Assembly: GCA_003507395.1 (NCBI GenBank)
Contig: DNVW01000013.1
Span: forward strand, 18,652-82,651
From: Clostridiales bacterium
Lineage (GTDB): Bacteria > Bacillota > Clostridia > TANB77 > CAG-508
DNA: 64,000 nt
Reading direction: 5' to 3'
Made by a program: the position numbers and the translations under genes. Shown piece after piece: positions 54,073 through 62,830 of the stretch (positions are counted from its first letter, which is position 1; every line of letters starts with the position of its first letter). The notes under the pieces are model-generated. The model was given only the letters and a program-made list of their open reading frames with translations. It ran no database searches and had not been told where the DNA came from.

Positions 54073-55194
54073 ATGGAAGGGAAAAAGCGTACATTAACTA
54101 AATGGCTTTATTGGTTTGTATTTGCTGTTGCAGTAATACTGGTATACAAAACAGTAGATAATTTAGGAGAAATATCTATATGGTTTAAAAAGCTGTTTTC
54201 AATTTTAATGCCGTTTGTAATAGGGATTTTAATAGCATATTTATTTTATATTCCGGCAAGAAATCTTGAAAAAACTTATTCAAGAATTAAAAATAAATTT
54301 ATAAAAAAAAGAGCCAGGGGAATAGCTATATTTACTATATATATAATAGCAATGATTGTAATTGTACTGATAATAAATTTTATAGTGCCTACAATAATAG
54401 AAAGCATAAAAGATTTAATAAGTAATTTTCAAACTTATTACAATGAAACAATAACTGTATTAAACAATTTACCAGAAGACTCATTCTTAAAAAATGAAAT
54501 AATATATAAATTAGCAGAACAAATAAAAAATATAGATATAGAAAAATACTTTAATTTCGAACAATTAGCACAATATGCTAAAGGTGCAATTAATATAGTT
54601 ACCAGTATATTTGATATTTTTGTTTCAGTTATTGTATCTGTATACATACTTTTGGAAAGAGATCAAATAATAAGATTTTTAAAAAGTTTAACAAAAAGAC
54701 TATTTAAAGAAAGAACCTACAACAATATTGTGAATTATTTTGACCAAACAAACAATATATTTTTTCATTTTATATCAAGCCAATTATTAGATGGAATAAT
54801 TGTAGGCATAATAACTTCTATTGCAATGCAAATAATGGGAGTAAAATATGCAATATTGCTAGGATTTATGATAGGATTATTCAATTTAATACCATATTTT
54901 GGAGCAATAATAGCTGTAATAATAGCAGCAATAATTACAATATTTACAGGTGGATTTAATCAAGCTATATGGATGGTAATAGTAGTGACAATTTTACAAC
55001 AAATAGATGCAAATATAATAAATCCAAAAATAACAGGAAATTCACTAAAAATAAGTCCACTGCTAGTAATTTTTGCAGTAACTGTAGGTGGAGCATACTT
55101 TGGAGTACTAGGAATGTTTTTAGCAGTTCCAATAATAGCCGTTTTAAAGCTATTAATAGAAGACTATATAAAAAGTGGTGAAAAGCAAATATAA
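54073..55194 (+). CDS. AI-2E family transporter (PerM-like permease)
   Basis: A 373-residue membrane protein with about eight helices. The layout is two or three N-terminal helices, a soluble loop (residues about 100-170), and a C-terminal helix bundle with the GLFNLIPYFGAIIAVI and NPKITGNSLKISPLLVIFAV motifs typical of the family. Members are called AI-2 exporters, but several are ion antiporters, so the substrate is open. AAAGGATAAAAA precedes the ATG. It probably shares a transcript with xth. Confidence 0.92.
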   Translation: MEGKKRTLTKWLYWFVFAVAVILVYKTVDNLGEISIWFKKLFSILMPFVIGILIAYLFYIPARNLEKTYSRIKNKFIKKRARGIAIFTIYIIAMIVIVLIINFIVPTIIESIKDLISNFQTYYNETITVLNNLPEDSFLKNEIIYKLAEQIKNIDIEKYFNFEQLAQYAKGAINIVTSIFDIFVSVIVSVYILLERDQIIRFLKSLTKRLFKERTYNNIVNYFDQTNNIFFHFISSQLLDGIIVGIITSIAMQIMGVKYAILLGFMIGLFNLIPYFGAIIAVIIAAIITIFTGGFNQAIWMVIVVTILQQIDANIINPKITGNSLKISPLLVIFAVTVGGAYFGVLGMFLAVPIIAVLKLLIEDYIKSGEKQI

Positions 55195-55228
55195 ATATAT
55201 ACATAAAAATCGGCATTAGTGTAAAAGG

Positions 55229-55248
55229 AAGGCTTAGTTATAAGCCTT
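55229..55248 (+). terminator. Hairpin after the AI-2E permease gene
   Basis: AAGGCTTA (55229-55236) and TAAGCCTT (55241-55248) form a perfect 8-bp stem with a GTTA loop. No T-run follows, so termination would be weak. Confidence 0.45.
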
Positions 55249-55257
55249 ACCGAAATA

Positions 55258-55286
55258 TTGACAAAAGCGCGAAATAAGTGTAAAAT
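55258..55286 (+). promoter_or_regulatory. Promoter of gdpP
   Basis: TTGACA (55258-55263), 17-bp spacer, TAAAAT (55281-55286), 24 nt before the start codon. Confidence 0.85.
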
Positions 55287-55309
55287 TAATAGGTAATTAG
55301 GAGGAATTT

Positions 55310-57307
55310 ATGCCGAGCAATAAAAAAATATTTGATAAACTAATATCACGCGTAAAAATATATTTGGTAATTATAGCCATACTTTTGACAATTATTTGTA
55401 TAAATAATGTTAATTTTATAATGCCATCGATTTTATTTTACGCTTTAATAGTAGGATATGCTTATTGGAGTAATCAAAAAAGAAAGGAAGAACTTTCTGA
55501 GCATATAGAGCACTTAACTTTTAGTGTAGATAAAGCAGCAAAAGGAACACTAATAAATTCTCCTTTTCCATTGATAATATTAGAAACAAATGGAAATGTT
55601 ATTTTAAAGAATGAAAAATTTTCTAAAGAATTCATCAATATAGATATTAATAATTACTTAGAAAATATACTTAAAGAACTTAAACAAGAAATAGAAAATG
55701 GGGAATTAGAAGAAAATAGAAATATATGCAAAGAAGTACTAATTGGAAATAAAACATATAAATTATTAGGAGAGTATATAGAACTAAAAAATAAACAACA
55801 AATGATTACATTATATTTTGTTGATAATACAGAGTTAGTAAAAACAGAAGAAAAATATATTAATTCACAAAATTGTATTGGTATAATGATGATAGACAAT
55901 TATGAAGAATTAATACAAAGAATAGAAAATGAAGATAAGTCTACACTTACAGCACAAATAGAAAAAAATATATATGAATGGGCATCAAAATTTGAAGGAC
56001 TAGTAATAAAATCTGAAAGAGATACATATGTATTCATATTTGAGCAAAAGTATTTAATTGAAATAGAAAATAAAAAATTTAGTATTTTAGATGAAATAAA
56101 AGAGCTAGAGTGGGCAAATAAAGTACAATTTACTTTAAGTATAGCAGTTTCAAATGAGGGTAAGTCAAATTATGAGAAATATAAATCAGCACAAGCTGGA
56201 TTAGATATTGTTTTAGGACGTGGTGGAGACCAAGCTGTTGTGAGAGAAAGCGGAAAATATGTATTTTTTGGAGGAAGAGCACAGGAAGTAGAAAAAAGAA
56301 CTAAAGTAAAAGCAAGAACAGTAGCACATGCACTTAAAGAATTAATTTTGGAAGCTGAAAATGTAATGATAATGGGACATTCAAATTCAGATATGGATTG
56401 TATTGGCTCTAGTATGGGATTATATAGACTAGCAAGAACATTAGGAAAAAATACATATATAGTAAACAATTCTTATGGAATCGGATTAGAAAACTTTATT
56501 GAAAAAGCAAAAGATGATGAAGAATACAAAAATATAATTATAAACAAAAATGAAGCATTATCTAAAATAAATCCAGAAACTTTATTAATTGTTGTAGATA
56601 CAAGTAAGAAAAATTATGTAGAAGTTCCAGAACTATTAGAAGAAACTGAAAAAATAGTAGTAATAGATCATCATAGAAGAAGTACAGAATATATAGAAGA
56701 TGCAACATTAATGTTTCACGAAGTTTATGCTTCTTCAGCGGCAGAACTTGTTACAGAAATATTAGAGTATTCACAAGAAGAAATAAAATTAACAGAATTA
56801 GAAGCAGAAGCATTATATGCAGGAATTATGATGGATACAAAGAACTTTACTTTTAAAACAGGTGTCAGAACATTTGAAGCAGCGGCATATTTAAGAAGAT
56901 ATGGAATAGATACAATAAAAGTAAAAAAATGGTTCCAAAGTGATTTAGCAACTTATAATAAAATTTCTAAAATAGTTGAAAAAGCAGAAGTCATAGAAAA
57001 TTCGATAGCAATTGCTATTTACGAAGAAGAGGATAAAAATGCAAATATTATATGTGCAAAGGCGGCAGATGAACTATTAACAATAAGTAATATAGTTGCA
57101 TCCTTTGTAATTGGAATGATGGGCAACAAAGTGTGCATAAGTGGACGTTCTATAGGTGATATAAATGTACAATTAATACTAGAAAAACTTGGTGGTGGAG
57201 GGCATATAACCCTAGCGGGAGCACAAGTAGAAGGAATGACAGTAGAAGAAGTAAAAATAGAATTAATAAATAGAATAAATGAATATTTTACTGAAATATC
57301 AAGTTAG
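55310..57307 (+). CDS. gdpP: GdpP-type cyclic-di-AMP phosphodiesterase
   Basis: A 665-residue membrane enzyme that hydrolyses c-di-AMP. It has two N-terminal helices (about 18-56), a PAS-like domain, a degenerate GGDEF domain (about residues 180-300; no intact GGDEF motif), and the DHH domain with MGHSNSDMDCIGSSMG, VVDTS and VIDHHRR. The DHHA1 end has GGGGHITLAGAQ. AGGAGG lies 7 nt before the ATG. In many Firmicutes gdpP-rplI-dnaB form one operon; here a minus-strand gene unit sits between gdpP and rplI. Confidence 0.96.
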   Translation: MPSNKKIFDKLISRVKIYLVIIAILLTIICINNVNFIMPSILFYALIVGYAYWSNQKRKEELSEHIEHLTFSVDKAAKGTLINSPFPLIILETNGNVILKNEKFSKEFINIDINNYLENILKELKQEIENGELEENRNICKEVLIGNKTYKLLGEYIELKNKQQMITLYFVDNTELVKTEEKYINSQNCIGIMMIDNYEELIQRIENEDKSTLTAQIEKNIYEWASKFEGLVIKSERDTYVFIFEQKYLIEIENKKFSILDEIKELEWANKVQFTLSIAVSNEGKSNYEKYKSAQAGLDIVLGRGGDQAVVRESGKYVFFGGRAQEVEKRTKVKARTVAHALKELILEAENVMIMGHSNSDMDCIGSSMGLYRLARTLGKNTYIVNNSYGIGLENFIEKAKDDEEYKNIIINKNEALSKINPETLLIVVDTSKKNYVEVPELLEETEKIVVIDHHRRSTEYIEDATLMFHEVYASSAAELVTEILEYSQEEIKLTELEAEALYAGIMMDTKNFTFKTGVRTFEAAAYLRRYGIDTIKVKKWFQSDLATYNKISKIVEKAEVIENSIAIAIYEEEDKNANIICAKAADELLTISNIVASFVIGMMGNKVCISGRSIGDINVQLILEKLGGGGHITLAGAQVEGMTVEEVKIELINRINEYFTEISS

Positions 57308-57323
57308 AAAAGTAATTTAAAAT

Positions 57324-57360
57324 AAAAAAAGAGGGCAATACTAAGAGTATTTGCCCTCTT
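57324..57360 (-). terminator. Terminator of the 56-residue gene, possibly bidirectional
   Basis: GAGGGCAATACT (57331-57342) pairs with AGTATTTGCCCTC (57346-57358) with one bulge. The T-run follows on the minus strand (57330-57324), so the stronger direction is minus. It also lies just past gdpP. Confidence 0.75.
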
Positions 57361-57382
57361 CGATTGTGTTTATCCACAATCT

Positions 57383-57395
57383 CACGTTATTCAAC
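57383..57395 (+). repeat. Left arm of a 13-bp inverted repeat around the 56-residue gene
   Basis: CACGTTATTCAAC, with its exact inverse GTTGAATAACGTG at 57626-57638. It lies in the 3' untranslated part of the minus-strand gene. Confidence 0.85.
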
Positions 57396-57406
57396 GTTAA
57401 AAGTTT

Positions 57407-57577
57407 TTAACCCCTCTTGGTTCCGTCAGACCAAAAGCACTCTCCAGTGTACCGACAGTATAGACTGCCGTCTGTCAACTCTTCAAGATCGCCGTTATCT
57501 TTAGCGTTCTCGACTTCAGTTTCATCAAGGTTGCCATCGTTATCAACGACATAATCATTGCTGAGTTTCCATGCCAT
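57407..57577 (-). CDS. 56-residue acidic protein of foreign-like composition
   Basis: The protein starts MAWKLSNDYVVDNDGNLDET and ends ECFWSDGTKRG. It is acidic, has two cysteines (CRYTGEC) and several Asn/Asp-Gly turns, and has no family I recognise. AAAGGAGG lies 9 nt before the ATG; a longer frame to 57661 has no ribosome site. Base composition is about 46% G+C by hand count, against roughly 28% in rplI next door, so it is probably transferred. It has its own promoter (57666-57694), terminator (57324-57360) and flanking inverted repeats. Confidence 0.75.
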   Translation of the reverse strand: MAWKLSNDYVVDNDGNLDETEVENAKDNGDLEELTDGSLYCRYTGECFWSDGTKRG

Positions 57578-57625
57578 AGAGAAGTACCTCCTTTCATAAA
57601 ATATTGATTTTAGAAATGAAAGACT

Positions 57626-57638
57626 GTTGAATAACGTG
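57626..57638 (+). repeat. Right arm of the 13-bp inverted repeat
   Basis: GTTGAATAACGTG, the exact inverse of 57383-57395. It lies in the 5' leader of the minus-strand gene. Confidence 0.85.
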
Positions 57639-57665
57639 TAGTTACCAAAATATGTAACCAACTTA

Positions 57666-57694
57666 AGTATACTACATGATTAAAATAAAGTCAA
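57666..57694 (-). promoter_or_regulatory. Promoter of the 56-residue gene
   Basis: Minus strand TTGACT (57694-57689), 17-bp spacer, TATACT (57671-57666). Confidence 0.8.
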
Positions 57695-57772
57695 TATATT
57701 TGGTAAAGTAGATAGTATTGTTTTGTAAATTTTATTCTTCAGCAAAATTATTACAGTTCAGATTTAAAACAC

Positions 57773-57801
57773 TTGAAAAAAAGGCAATTATGATATATTA
57801 T
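57773..57801 (+). promoter_or_regulatory. Promoter of rplI-dnaB
   Basis: TTGAAA (57773-57778), 17-bp spacer, TATTAT (57796-57801), about 45 nt before rplI. Confidence 0.7.
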
Positions 57802-57846
57802 ATAATATGTAAAAATATATAAAAATTTGAAAGGAAGGATAATTAT

Positions 57847-58293
57847 ATGAAAGTAATTTTATTAGATAATATAAAAGGTGTCGGGAAAAAAGACGAAATT
57901 ATAAATGCAAGTGATGGTTATGCAAGAAATTATCTATTTCCAAAGAAATTAGCAGTAGAAGCTACAAAAGAAAACTTAAGTAAATTAGATTCGAAAAATG
58001 AAGCAAATAAATTTAAAAAACAAAATGAAAAAAATGAGGCAGAAGAAATAGCTAAACAGTTAAAAGAAATTACTTTAACAATAAAGGTAAAAGCAGGAGA
58101 AAGCGGAAAAATATTTGGAGGAGTAACTTCAAAGGAAATATCAGAAAATTTGAAAAATCAATATAAAATAGAGGTAGACAAAAAGAAAATAGAAGTAAAA
58201 GAAACAATAAAAAATCTGGGTAGATTTAATATAAATATAAAATTATATGAAGGGGTAAACGCAAAATTAAATGTAAATATAACAGCAGAATAA
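57847..58293 (+). CDS. rplI: 50S ribosomal protein L9
   Basis: A 148-residue large-subunit protein. The N-terminal RNA-binding part (MKVILLDNIKGVGKKDEIIN and GYARNYLFPKKLA) is followed by the long linker helix, then the C-terminal domain with GKIFGGVTSKEI. The length is normal. AAAGGAAGG lies about 9 nt upstream of the ATG. dnaB follows about 100 nt later, the usual order. Confidence 0.97.
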   Translation: MKVILLDNIKGVGKKDEIINASDGYARNYLFPKKLAVEATKENLSKLDSKNEANKFKKQNEKNEAEEIAKQLKEITLTIKVKAGESGKIFGGVTSKEISENLKNQYKIEVDKKKIEVKETIKNLGRFNINIKLYEGVNAKLNVNITAE

Positions 58294-58392
58294 ATGTAGA
58301 ACTAGCGCCTTCCGAATAATGAAAATAAGAAAAACAATAAAAAATAATTGAAGATAACTAGATTATCGGCAATAGAAAGGAATGGAGAAAAA

Positions 58393-59724
58393 ATGGAACT
58401 AGGTAGAATTCCACCACATGATATAGAAGCAGAACAAGCAATTATAGGTAGTATGCTAACAGATAAAGATGCGGTAATAGCGGCAATAGAAATATTGCGT
58501 GAACAAGATTTTTATAGAGAAGATAATCGCATAATTTATTCTGCAATACTAAATTTATATAATAGGTCAGAACCAATAGATATTATTACATTAAAAGCAG
58601 AACTTAAATCAATGGGAAAATTAGAAGCAGTAGGGGGATTAGAATACATAGTTCAATTACCAGATAGAGTTCCTACAACTTCAAATGTAGAGCAATATAT
58701 TAAAATTGTAGAAGAAAAATCTATGTTAAGAGCTTTAATAAAAACAGCAGATGAATTAATAACATTAGGATATGACCCAACACAAGAAGTTGAACAAGTA
58801 ATAGATACGGCAGAAAAGAAAATATTTGAAGTAATGCAAAAAAAGAATCAAAAGGGATATTCATCAATGAAAGACATTTTAATAGATACATTTACGCAAC
58901 TAGAACAATTATATAACCAAAAAGAAATGATTACAGGTGTACCAACAGGTTTTGCAGATTTAGATTATAGGACATCAGGACTTCACAATTCAGACTTGAT
59001 TTTAGTAGCAGCAAGACCAGCAATGGGAAAATCTGCTTTTGCATTAAATATAGCAACACATGCAGCCGTAAGAGGAAAAGTACCTGTTGCAATATTTAGT
59101 TTAGAAATGTCTAAAGAGCAAATGGCTAACAGAATATTATGTAGTGAGGCAATGGTAGATAGTGCGAAAGTAAGAACAGGTAAAATAGATGATGAAGAAT
59201 GGGGAAAACTAGCAGCTGCATCAGGAGAGCTTTCAGAAGCAGGAATTTATATAGATGACACACCGGGAATTTCTGTAATGGAAATAAGAGCAAAATGCAG
59301 AAAAATGAAATTGGAAAAAAATATAGGATTAGTTGTAATAGACTATTTGCAACTCGTTCAAGGAAGTAATAGAAAAGGAGGAAGCCGTGAACAAGAAATT
59401 GCAGAAATAAGTAGGTCACTAAAAATACTAGCAAAAGAAATCAATGTTCCTGTAATAGCATTATCACAATTATCGCGTGCACCTGAGCAAAGAGTTGACC
59501 ATAGGCCAATGCTTTCAGACCTTCGTGAATCAGGTTCAATAGAACAAGATGCTGACATAGTAATGTTTTTATATAGAGACGATTATTATAATGAAGATAC
59601 AGACAAGAAAAATATAGCAGAAGTCATAATAGCAAAACATAGATCAGGAGCAACAGGAACAGTAGAATTATTATGGCTTGGAAACTACACAAAATTTGCA
59701 AACATAGACAGATATAGGGAATAA
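58393..59724 (+). CDS. dnaB: Replicative DNA helicase DnaB
   Basis: A 443-residue hexameric helicase. The N-terminal domain starts MELGRIPPHDIEAEQAIIGS. The RecA-like domain has Walker A AARPAMGKSAFAL, Walker B VVIDYLQLVQG, and the arginine-finger region ALSQLSRAPEQR and SDLRESGSIEQDAD. The start was set at 58393 (GGAG 6 nt upstream); a frame from 58348 adds residues with no ribosome site. A dispersed repeat begins right after the stop. Confidence 0.97.
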   Translation: MELGRIPPHDIEAEQAIIGSMLTDKDAVIAAIEILREQDFYREDNRIIYSAILNLYNRSEPIDIITLKAELKSMGKLEAVGGLEYIVQLPDRVPTTSNVEQYIKIVEEKSMLRALIKTADELITLGYDPTQEVEQVIDTAEKKIFEVMQKKNQKGYSSMKDILIDTFTQLEQLYNQKEMITGVPTGFADLDYRTSGLHNSDLILVAARPAMGKSAFALNIATHAAVRGKVPVAIFSLEMSKEQMANRILCSEAMVDSAKVRTGKIDDEEWGKLAAASGELSEAGIYIDDTPGISVMEIRAKCRKMKLEKNIGLVVIDYLQLVQGSNRKGGSREQEIAEISRSLKILAKEINVPVIALSQLSRAPEQRVDHRPMLSDLRESGSIEQDADIVMFLYRDDYYNEDTDKKNIAEVIIAKHRSGATGTVELLWLGNYTKFANIDRYRE

Positions 59725-59841
59725 GTTGTCACAATGGGGACGTTCCTTTTTGTGACAAAATGACACTTTGGGGACACACCTTATTGCAAAGGACTGTCCC
59801 AAAGTGTGCAAACGGGACAATTAGGGACTGTCCCTAATTGG
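59725..59841 (+). repeat. Compound GGGAC-type repeat between dnaB and tilS
   Basis: Three nested palindromes lie in this stretch: TTGTCACA/TGTGACAA (59726-59758), CACTTTGGGGACA with TGTCCCAAAGTG (59764-59805), and CAATTAGGGAC-T-GTCCCTAATTG (59818-59840). Part matches 13330-13374, and the end matches 28762-28827. It ends at the tilS ribosome site. Confidence 0.88.
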
Positions 59842-59856
59842 GTAGAAAGGAAATAT

Positions 59857-60879
59857 ATGTTAGAGGAAAAAGTATTAGGAACTATAAAAAAGTATGAACA
59901 AATAAAATCTGGGGATACTATAGTATTAGGAGTGTCTGGTGGTCCAGATTCCATTTGTTTGTTGAATATATTAAAAAATTTACAAAATGAACTTAAAATA
60001 GACATTGTTGTTGCACATATTAATCATATGATAAGAGAAGAGGCAGATTTAGAAACAGACTATGTTCGAGATTTTTGTATTAAAAAAAATGTACCATGTT
60101 TTGTAAAAAAGGAAAATATTTTAAAAATTGCAAAGGAGCAGAAGCTAGGGACAGAGGAAGTAGGAAGAAAAATAAGATATGACTTTTTTGAAGAAGTAAT
60201 GAATAAAGTAGGTGGAAATAAAATTGCTACAGCACATAATGCAAATGATAATGCAGAAACTGTTATGATGAATTTTTTGAGGGGAAGTGGGACTTCAGGG
60301 CTTAAAGGAATAGAACCAATAAGAAATAACAAATTTATAAGACCTATAATAGAATGTACTAGAAAAGAAATTGAACAATATTGTGATGAAAACAACTTAA
60401 ACCCTAAGTATGACAAAACAAATCAAGAAAATATTTATACAAGAAATAAAATTAGAAATTTACTTATTCCATATATACAGGAAAATTTTAATCCTAATAT
60501 AATAGAAACAATAAATAGAATGTCAAATCTTATTGCTAATGATGAATTGTATTTTAAAAATATAGTTAAGCAAGCATATAGCGATGTTTTGATAGATAGA
60601 AATGAAAAAGAAATTATTTTAGACTTGAAGAAATTTAATAAATTAGAAAAGGTAATAAAATCTAGACTTATAATATATACTATTAATGAACTTTTGGGTA
60701 CAACAAATGGCATAGAAAAAATACATATTGAGGATATTATTAAATTATGTGAAAATAATATAGGTAATAAATATTTAACACCTAATAAAAATATAAAAAT
60801 ACTTGTAAAAAATAAAAAAATTTTTTTACTAGGTATTATGAACTTCCGTAAGGAAAGTATTGATATGACTAGATTGTAA
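59857..60879 (+). CDS. tilS: tRNA(Ile)-lysidine synthase, short form
   Basis: A 340-residue enzyme that makes lysidine at the wobble position of the AUA-reading tRNA-Ile. The PP-loop motif is VLGVSGGPDSICLLN, with the HINHMIREEAD and TAHNANDNAETVMMNFLRGS segments. The chain ends soon after the central helical domain; the C-terminal TilS_C domain usual in Firmicutes (about 450-470 residues) seems absent. The start was set at 59857 with GAAAGGAAA upstream; a frame from 59806 lies in the repeat. ftsH follows, with no hpt gene between. Confidence 0.92.
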   Translation: MLEEKVLGTIKKYEQIKSGDTIVLGVSGGPDSICLLNILKNLQNELKIDIVVAHINHMIREEADLETDYVRDFCIKKNVPCFVKKENILKIAKEQKLGTEEVGRKIRYDFFEEVMNKVGGNKIATAHNANDNAETVMMNFLRGSGTSGLKGIEPIRNNKFIRPIIECTRKEIEQYCDENNLNPKYDKTNQENIYTRNKIRNLLIPYIQENFNPNIIETINRMSNLIANDELYFKNIVKQAYSDVLIDRNEKEIILDLKKFNKLEKVIKSRLIIYTINELLGTTNGIEKIHIEDIIKLCENNIGNKYLTPNKNIKILVKNKKIFLLGIMNFRKESIDMTRL

Positions 60880-60901
60880 AGAAAAAACTTTAAAAAAATA
60901 C

Positions 60902-60930
60902 TTGAAATACAAAAATCTTTATGATATATT
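60902..60930 (+). promoter_or_regulatory. Promoter of ftsH
   Basis: TTGAAA (60902-60907), 17-bp spacer, TATATT (60925-60930), 28 nt before the TTG start. Confidence 0.75.
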
Positions 60931-60957
60931 GCATGAATAGTAAAAGGAGGCATTAAT

Positions 60958-62769
60958 TTGAAAAATGGAATAAAAACTTTAGCCATGTGGCTAATAATAT
61001 TTATAATTTTTATAGTGCTAATATCTTCAATTATAGATAATAGTGAAAATAAATTGGCATACTCAGAATTGCTTACAAAAATAGAAGCAGGAGAAGTTAA
61101 AGAAATAGAGATTTCTGCTGATAATTCTAAGGCAAATGTTAAATTGAAAAATCAAAATGTTACCAAAGAAGTAAATATACCAAGTATAGAAAATTTAATG
61201 AATGTGCTTGAAGAAAGTATGAAAGCAGGTACTATAAAAGTAACTGAAAAATCAGAATCAATCTTTATGGCTTTCTTAACATTATTGACACCATTCGGAA
61301 TATTAATTATATTCTTTATATTCTGGTTCTTATTTATGAACAGTAGTACACAAGGCGGTGTAGGGTCAAATAAAACAATGTCTTTTGGTAAGAGTAGAGC
61401 AAAGATGCTAAATCCTACAGATAAAAACAAAATTACTTTTGATGATGTAGCAGGTGTAGATGAAGAAAAAGAAGAATTAGAAGAAATTGTAGAGTTTTTA
61501 AAGAACCCAAAAAAATTTACAGATATGGGTGCTAGAATTCCAAAAGGAGTGTTATTAGTTGGTCAACCAGGAACAGGAAAAACACTTTTAGCAAAAGCAG
61601 TTGCCGGAGAAGCAGGAGTTCCTTTCTTTATCATAAGTGGTTCGGATTTCGTGGAAATGTTTGTAGGTGTTGGTGCTTCTCGTGTAAGAGATTTATTTGA
61701 TGAGGCCAAGAAAAAAGCACCATGTATAATATTTATAGATGAAATAGATGCTGTTGGACGTCAAAGAGGTGCAGGACTTGGAGGAGGACATGATGAAAGA
61801 GAGCAAACTTTAAATCAATTATTAGTAGAAATGGATGGTTTCGCTGCTAATGAAGGTGTAATAGTATTAGCAGCAACAAACAGACCAGACGTATTAGACA
61901 AAGCATTATTAAGACCAGGAAGATTTGACAGACAGATAGTAGTGTCAGCACCAGATGTTAAAGCAAGAGAAGAAATATTAGAGGTGCATAGTAGAAAGAA
62001 AAAATTGGCACCAGATGTTGAACTAAAAACAATTGCTAAAAATACTTCAGGATTTTCAGGCGCAGATCTGGAAAATGTATTAAATGAAGCAGCACTTTTA
62101 GCTGCTAGAAGAAATAAAAAAGAAATTGGAATGCTCGAAGTGGAAGATGCAATGGTTAAAGTCACAATGGGACCAGAAAAGAGAACTAGAGTTAGAAGTG
62201 AAAAAGAACAGAAATTAGTGGCATATCACGAAGCAGGGCATGCTGTAGTAAGTAGATTTTTACCAACTCAAGATCCTGTTCACCAAATATCAATAGTACC
62301 AAGAGGTATGGCAGGTGGTTATACTATGTATAGACCAACAGAAGATAAATCATTTATGTCTAGAACAGAAATGATTGAAAATATAATATCACTACTAGGT
62401 GGTAGAGTATCAGAAAAACTAGTGTTAGATGATATATCAACAGGTGCAAGTAATGATATAGAAAGAGCAACCAAAATTGCTAGAAACATGGTTACGAAAT
62501 ATGGAATGAGTGAAAGAGTAGGAACAATAACATTAGGTCAAAATCAAGAAGAAGTATTCTTAGGAAGAGATTTCGCACAAAGCAAAGAATATTCAGAAGA
62601 AACAGCAGCTATTATAGATGAAGAAGTAAAAAGTATAATAGACTTTGCATATAAAAAAGCTGCAGAAATATTAAATGCTAACATGGAAAAATTACATGTA
62701 GTAGCAGGAATACTTTTAGAAAAAGAAAAGATAGATGGAGAAGAGTTTGACGCAATATTTAATGATTAA
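60958..62769 (+). CDS. ftsH: ATP-dependent zinc metalloprotease FtsH
   Basis: A 603-residue hexameric membrane protease. Two N-terminal helices (about 5-25 and 100-125) flank a small outside domain. The AAA domain has Walker A GQPGTGKTLLAKAV, Walker B IIFIDEIDAVGRQR and the second region of homology TNRPDVLDKALLRPGRFDRQ. The M41 protease has the zinc motif AYHEAGHAV and ISTGASNDIERATKIARNMV. The start is TTG 60958 with AAAGGAGG 7 nt upstream. It degrades misfolded and regulatory proteins. Confidence 0.97.
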   Translation: MKNGIKTLAMWLIIFIIFIVLISSIIDNSENKLAYSELLTKIEAGEVKEIEISADNSKANVKLKNQNVTKEVNIPSIENLMNVLEESMKAGTIKVTEKSESIFMAFLTLLTPFGILIIFFIFWFLFMNSSTQGGVGSNKTMSFGKSRAKMLNPTDKNKITFDDVAGVDEEKEELEEIVEFLKNPKKFTDMGARIPKGVLLVGQPGTGKTLLAKAVAGEAGVPFFIISGSDFVEMFVGVGASRVRDLFDEAKKKAPCIIFIDEIDAVGRQRGAGLGGGHDEREQTLNQLLVEMDGFAANEGVIVLAATNRPDVLDKALLRPGRFDRQIVVSAPDVKAREEILEVHSRKKKLAPDVELKTIAKNTSGFSGADLENVLNEAALLAARRNKKEIGMLEVEDAMVKVTMGPEKRTRVRSEKEQKLVAYHEAGHAVVSRFLPTQDPVHQISIVPRGMAGGYTMYRPTEDKSFMSRTEMIENIISLLGGRVSEKLVLDDISTGASNDIERATKIARNMVTKYGMSERVGTITLGQNQEEVFLGRDFAQSKEYSEETAAIIDEEVKSIIDFAYKKAAEILNANMEKLHVVAGILLEKEKIDGEEFDAIFND

Positions 62770-62774
62770 AAAAG

Positions 62775-62815
62775 AAAAAATCCAAGGATATTTAGATAAT
62801 TCCTTGGATTTTTTT
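62775..62815. terminator. Bidirectional terminator between ftsH and the PBP gene
   Basis: AAAAAATCCAAGGA (62775-62788) pairs with TCCTTGGATTTTTT (62801-62814) around a 12-nt loop. A and T runs flank both sides, so it can serve both convergent genes. Confidence 0.92.
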
Positions 62816-62830
62816 GTGATATAATGAATT

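Noticed and set aside
59806..59856. An upstream start for tilS
   Set aside because: The extra 17 residues are the translated repeat; the ribosome site fits ATG 59857.
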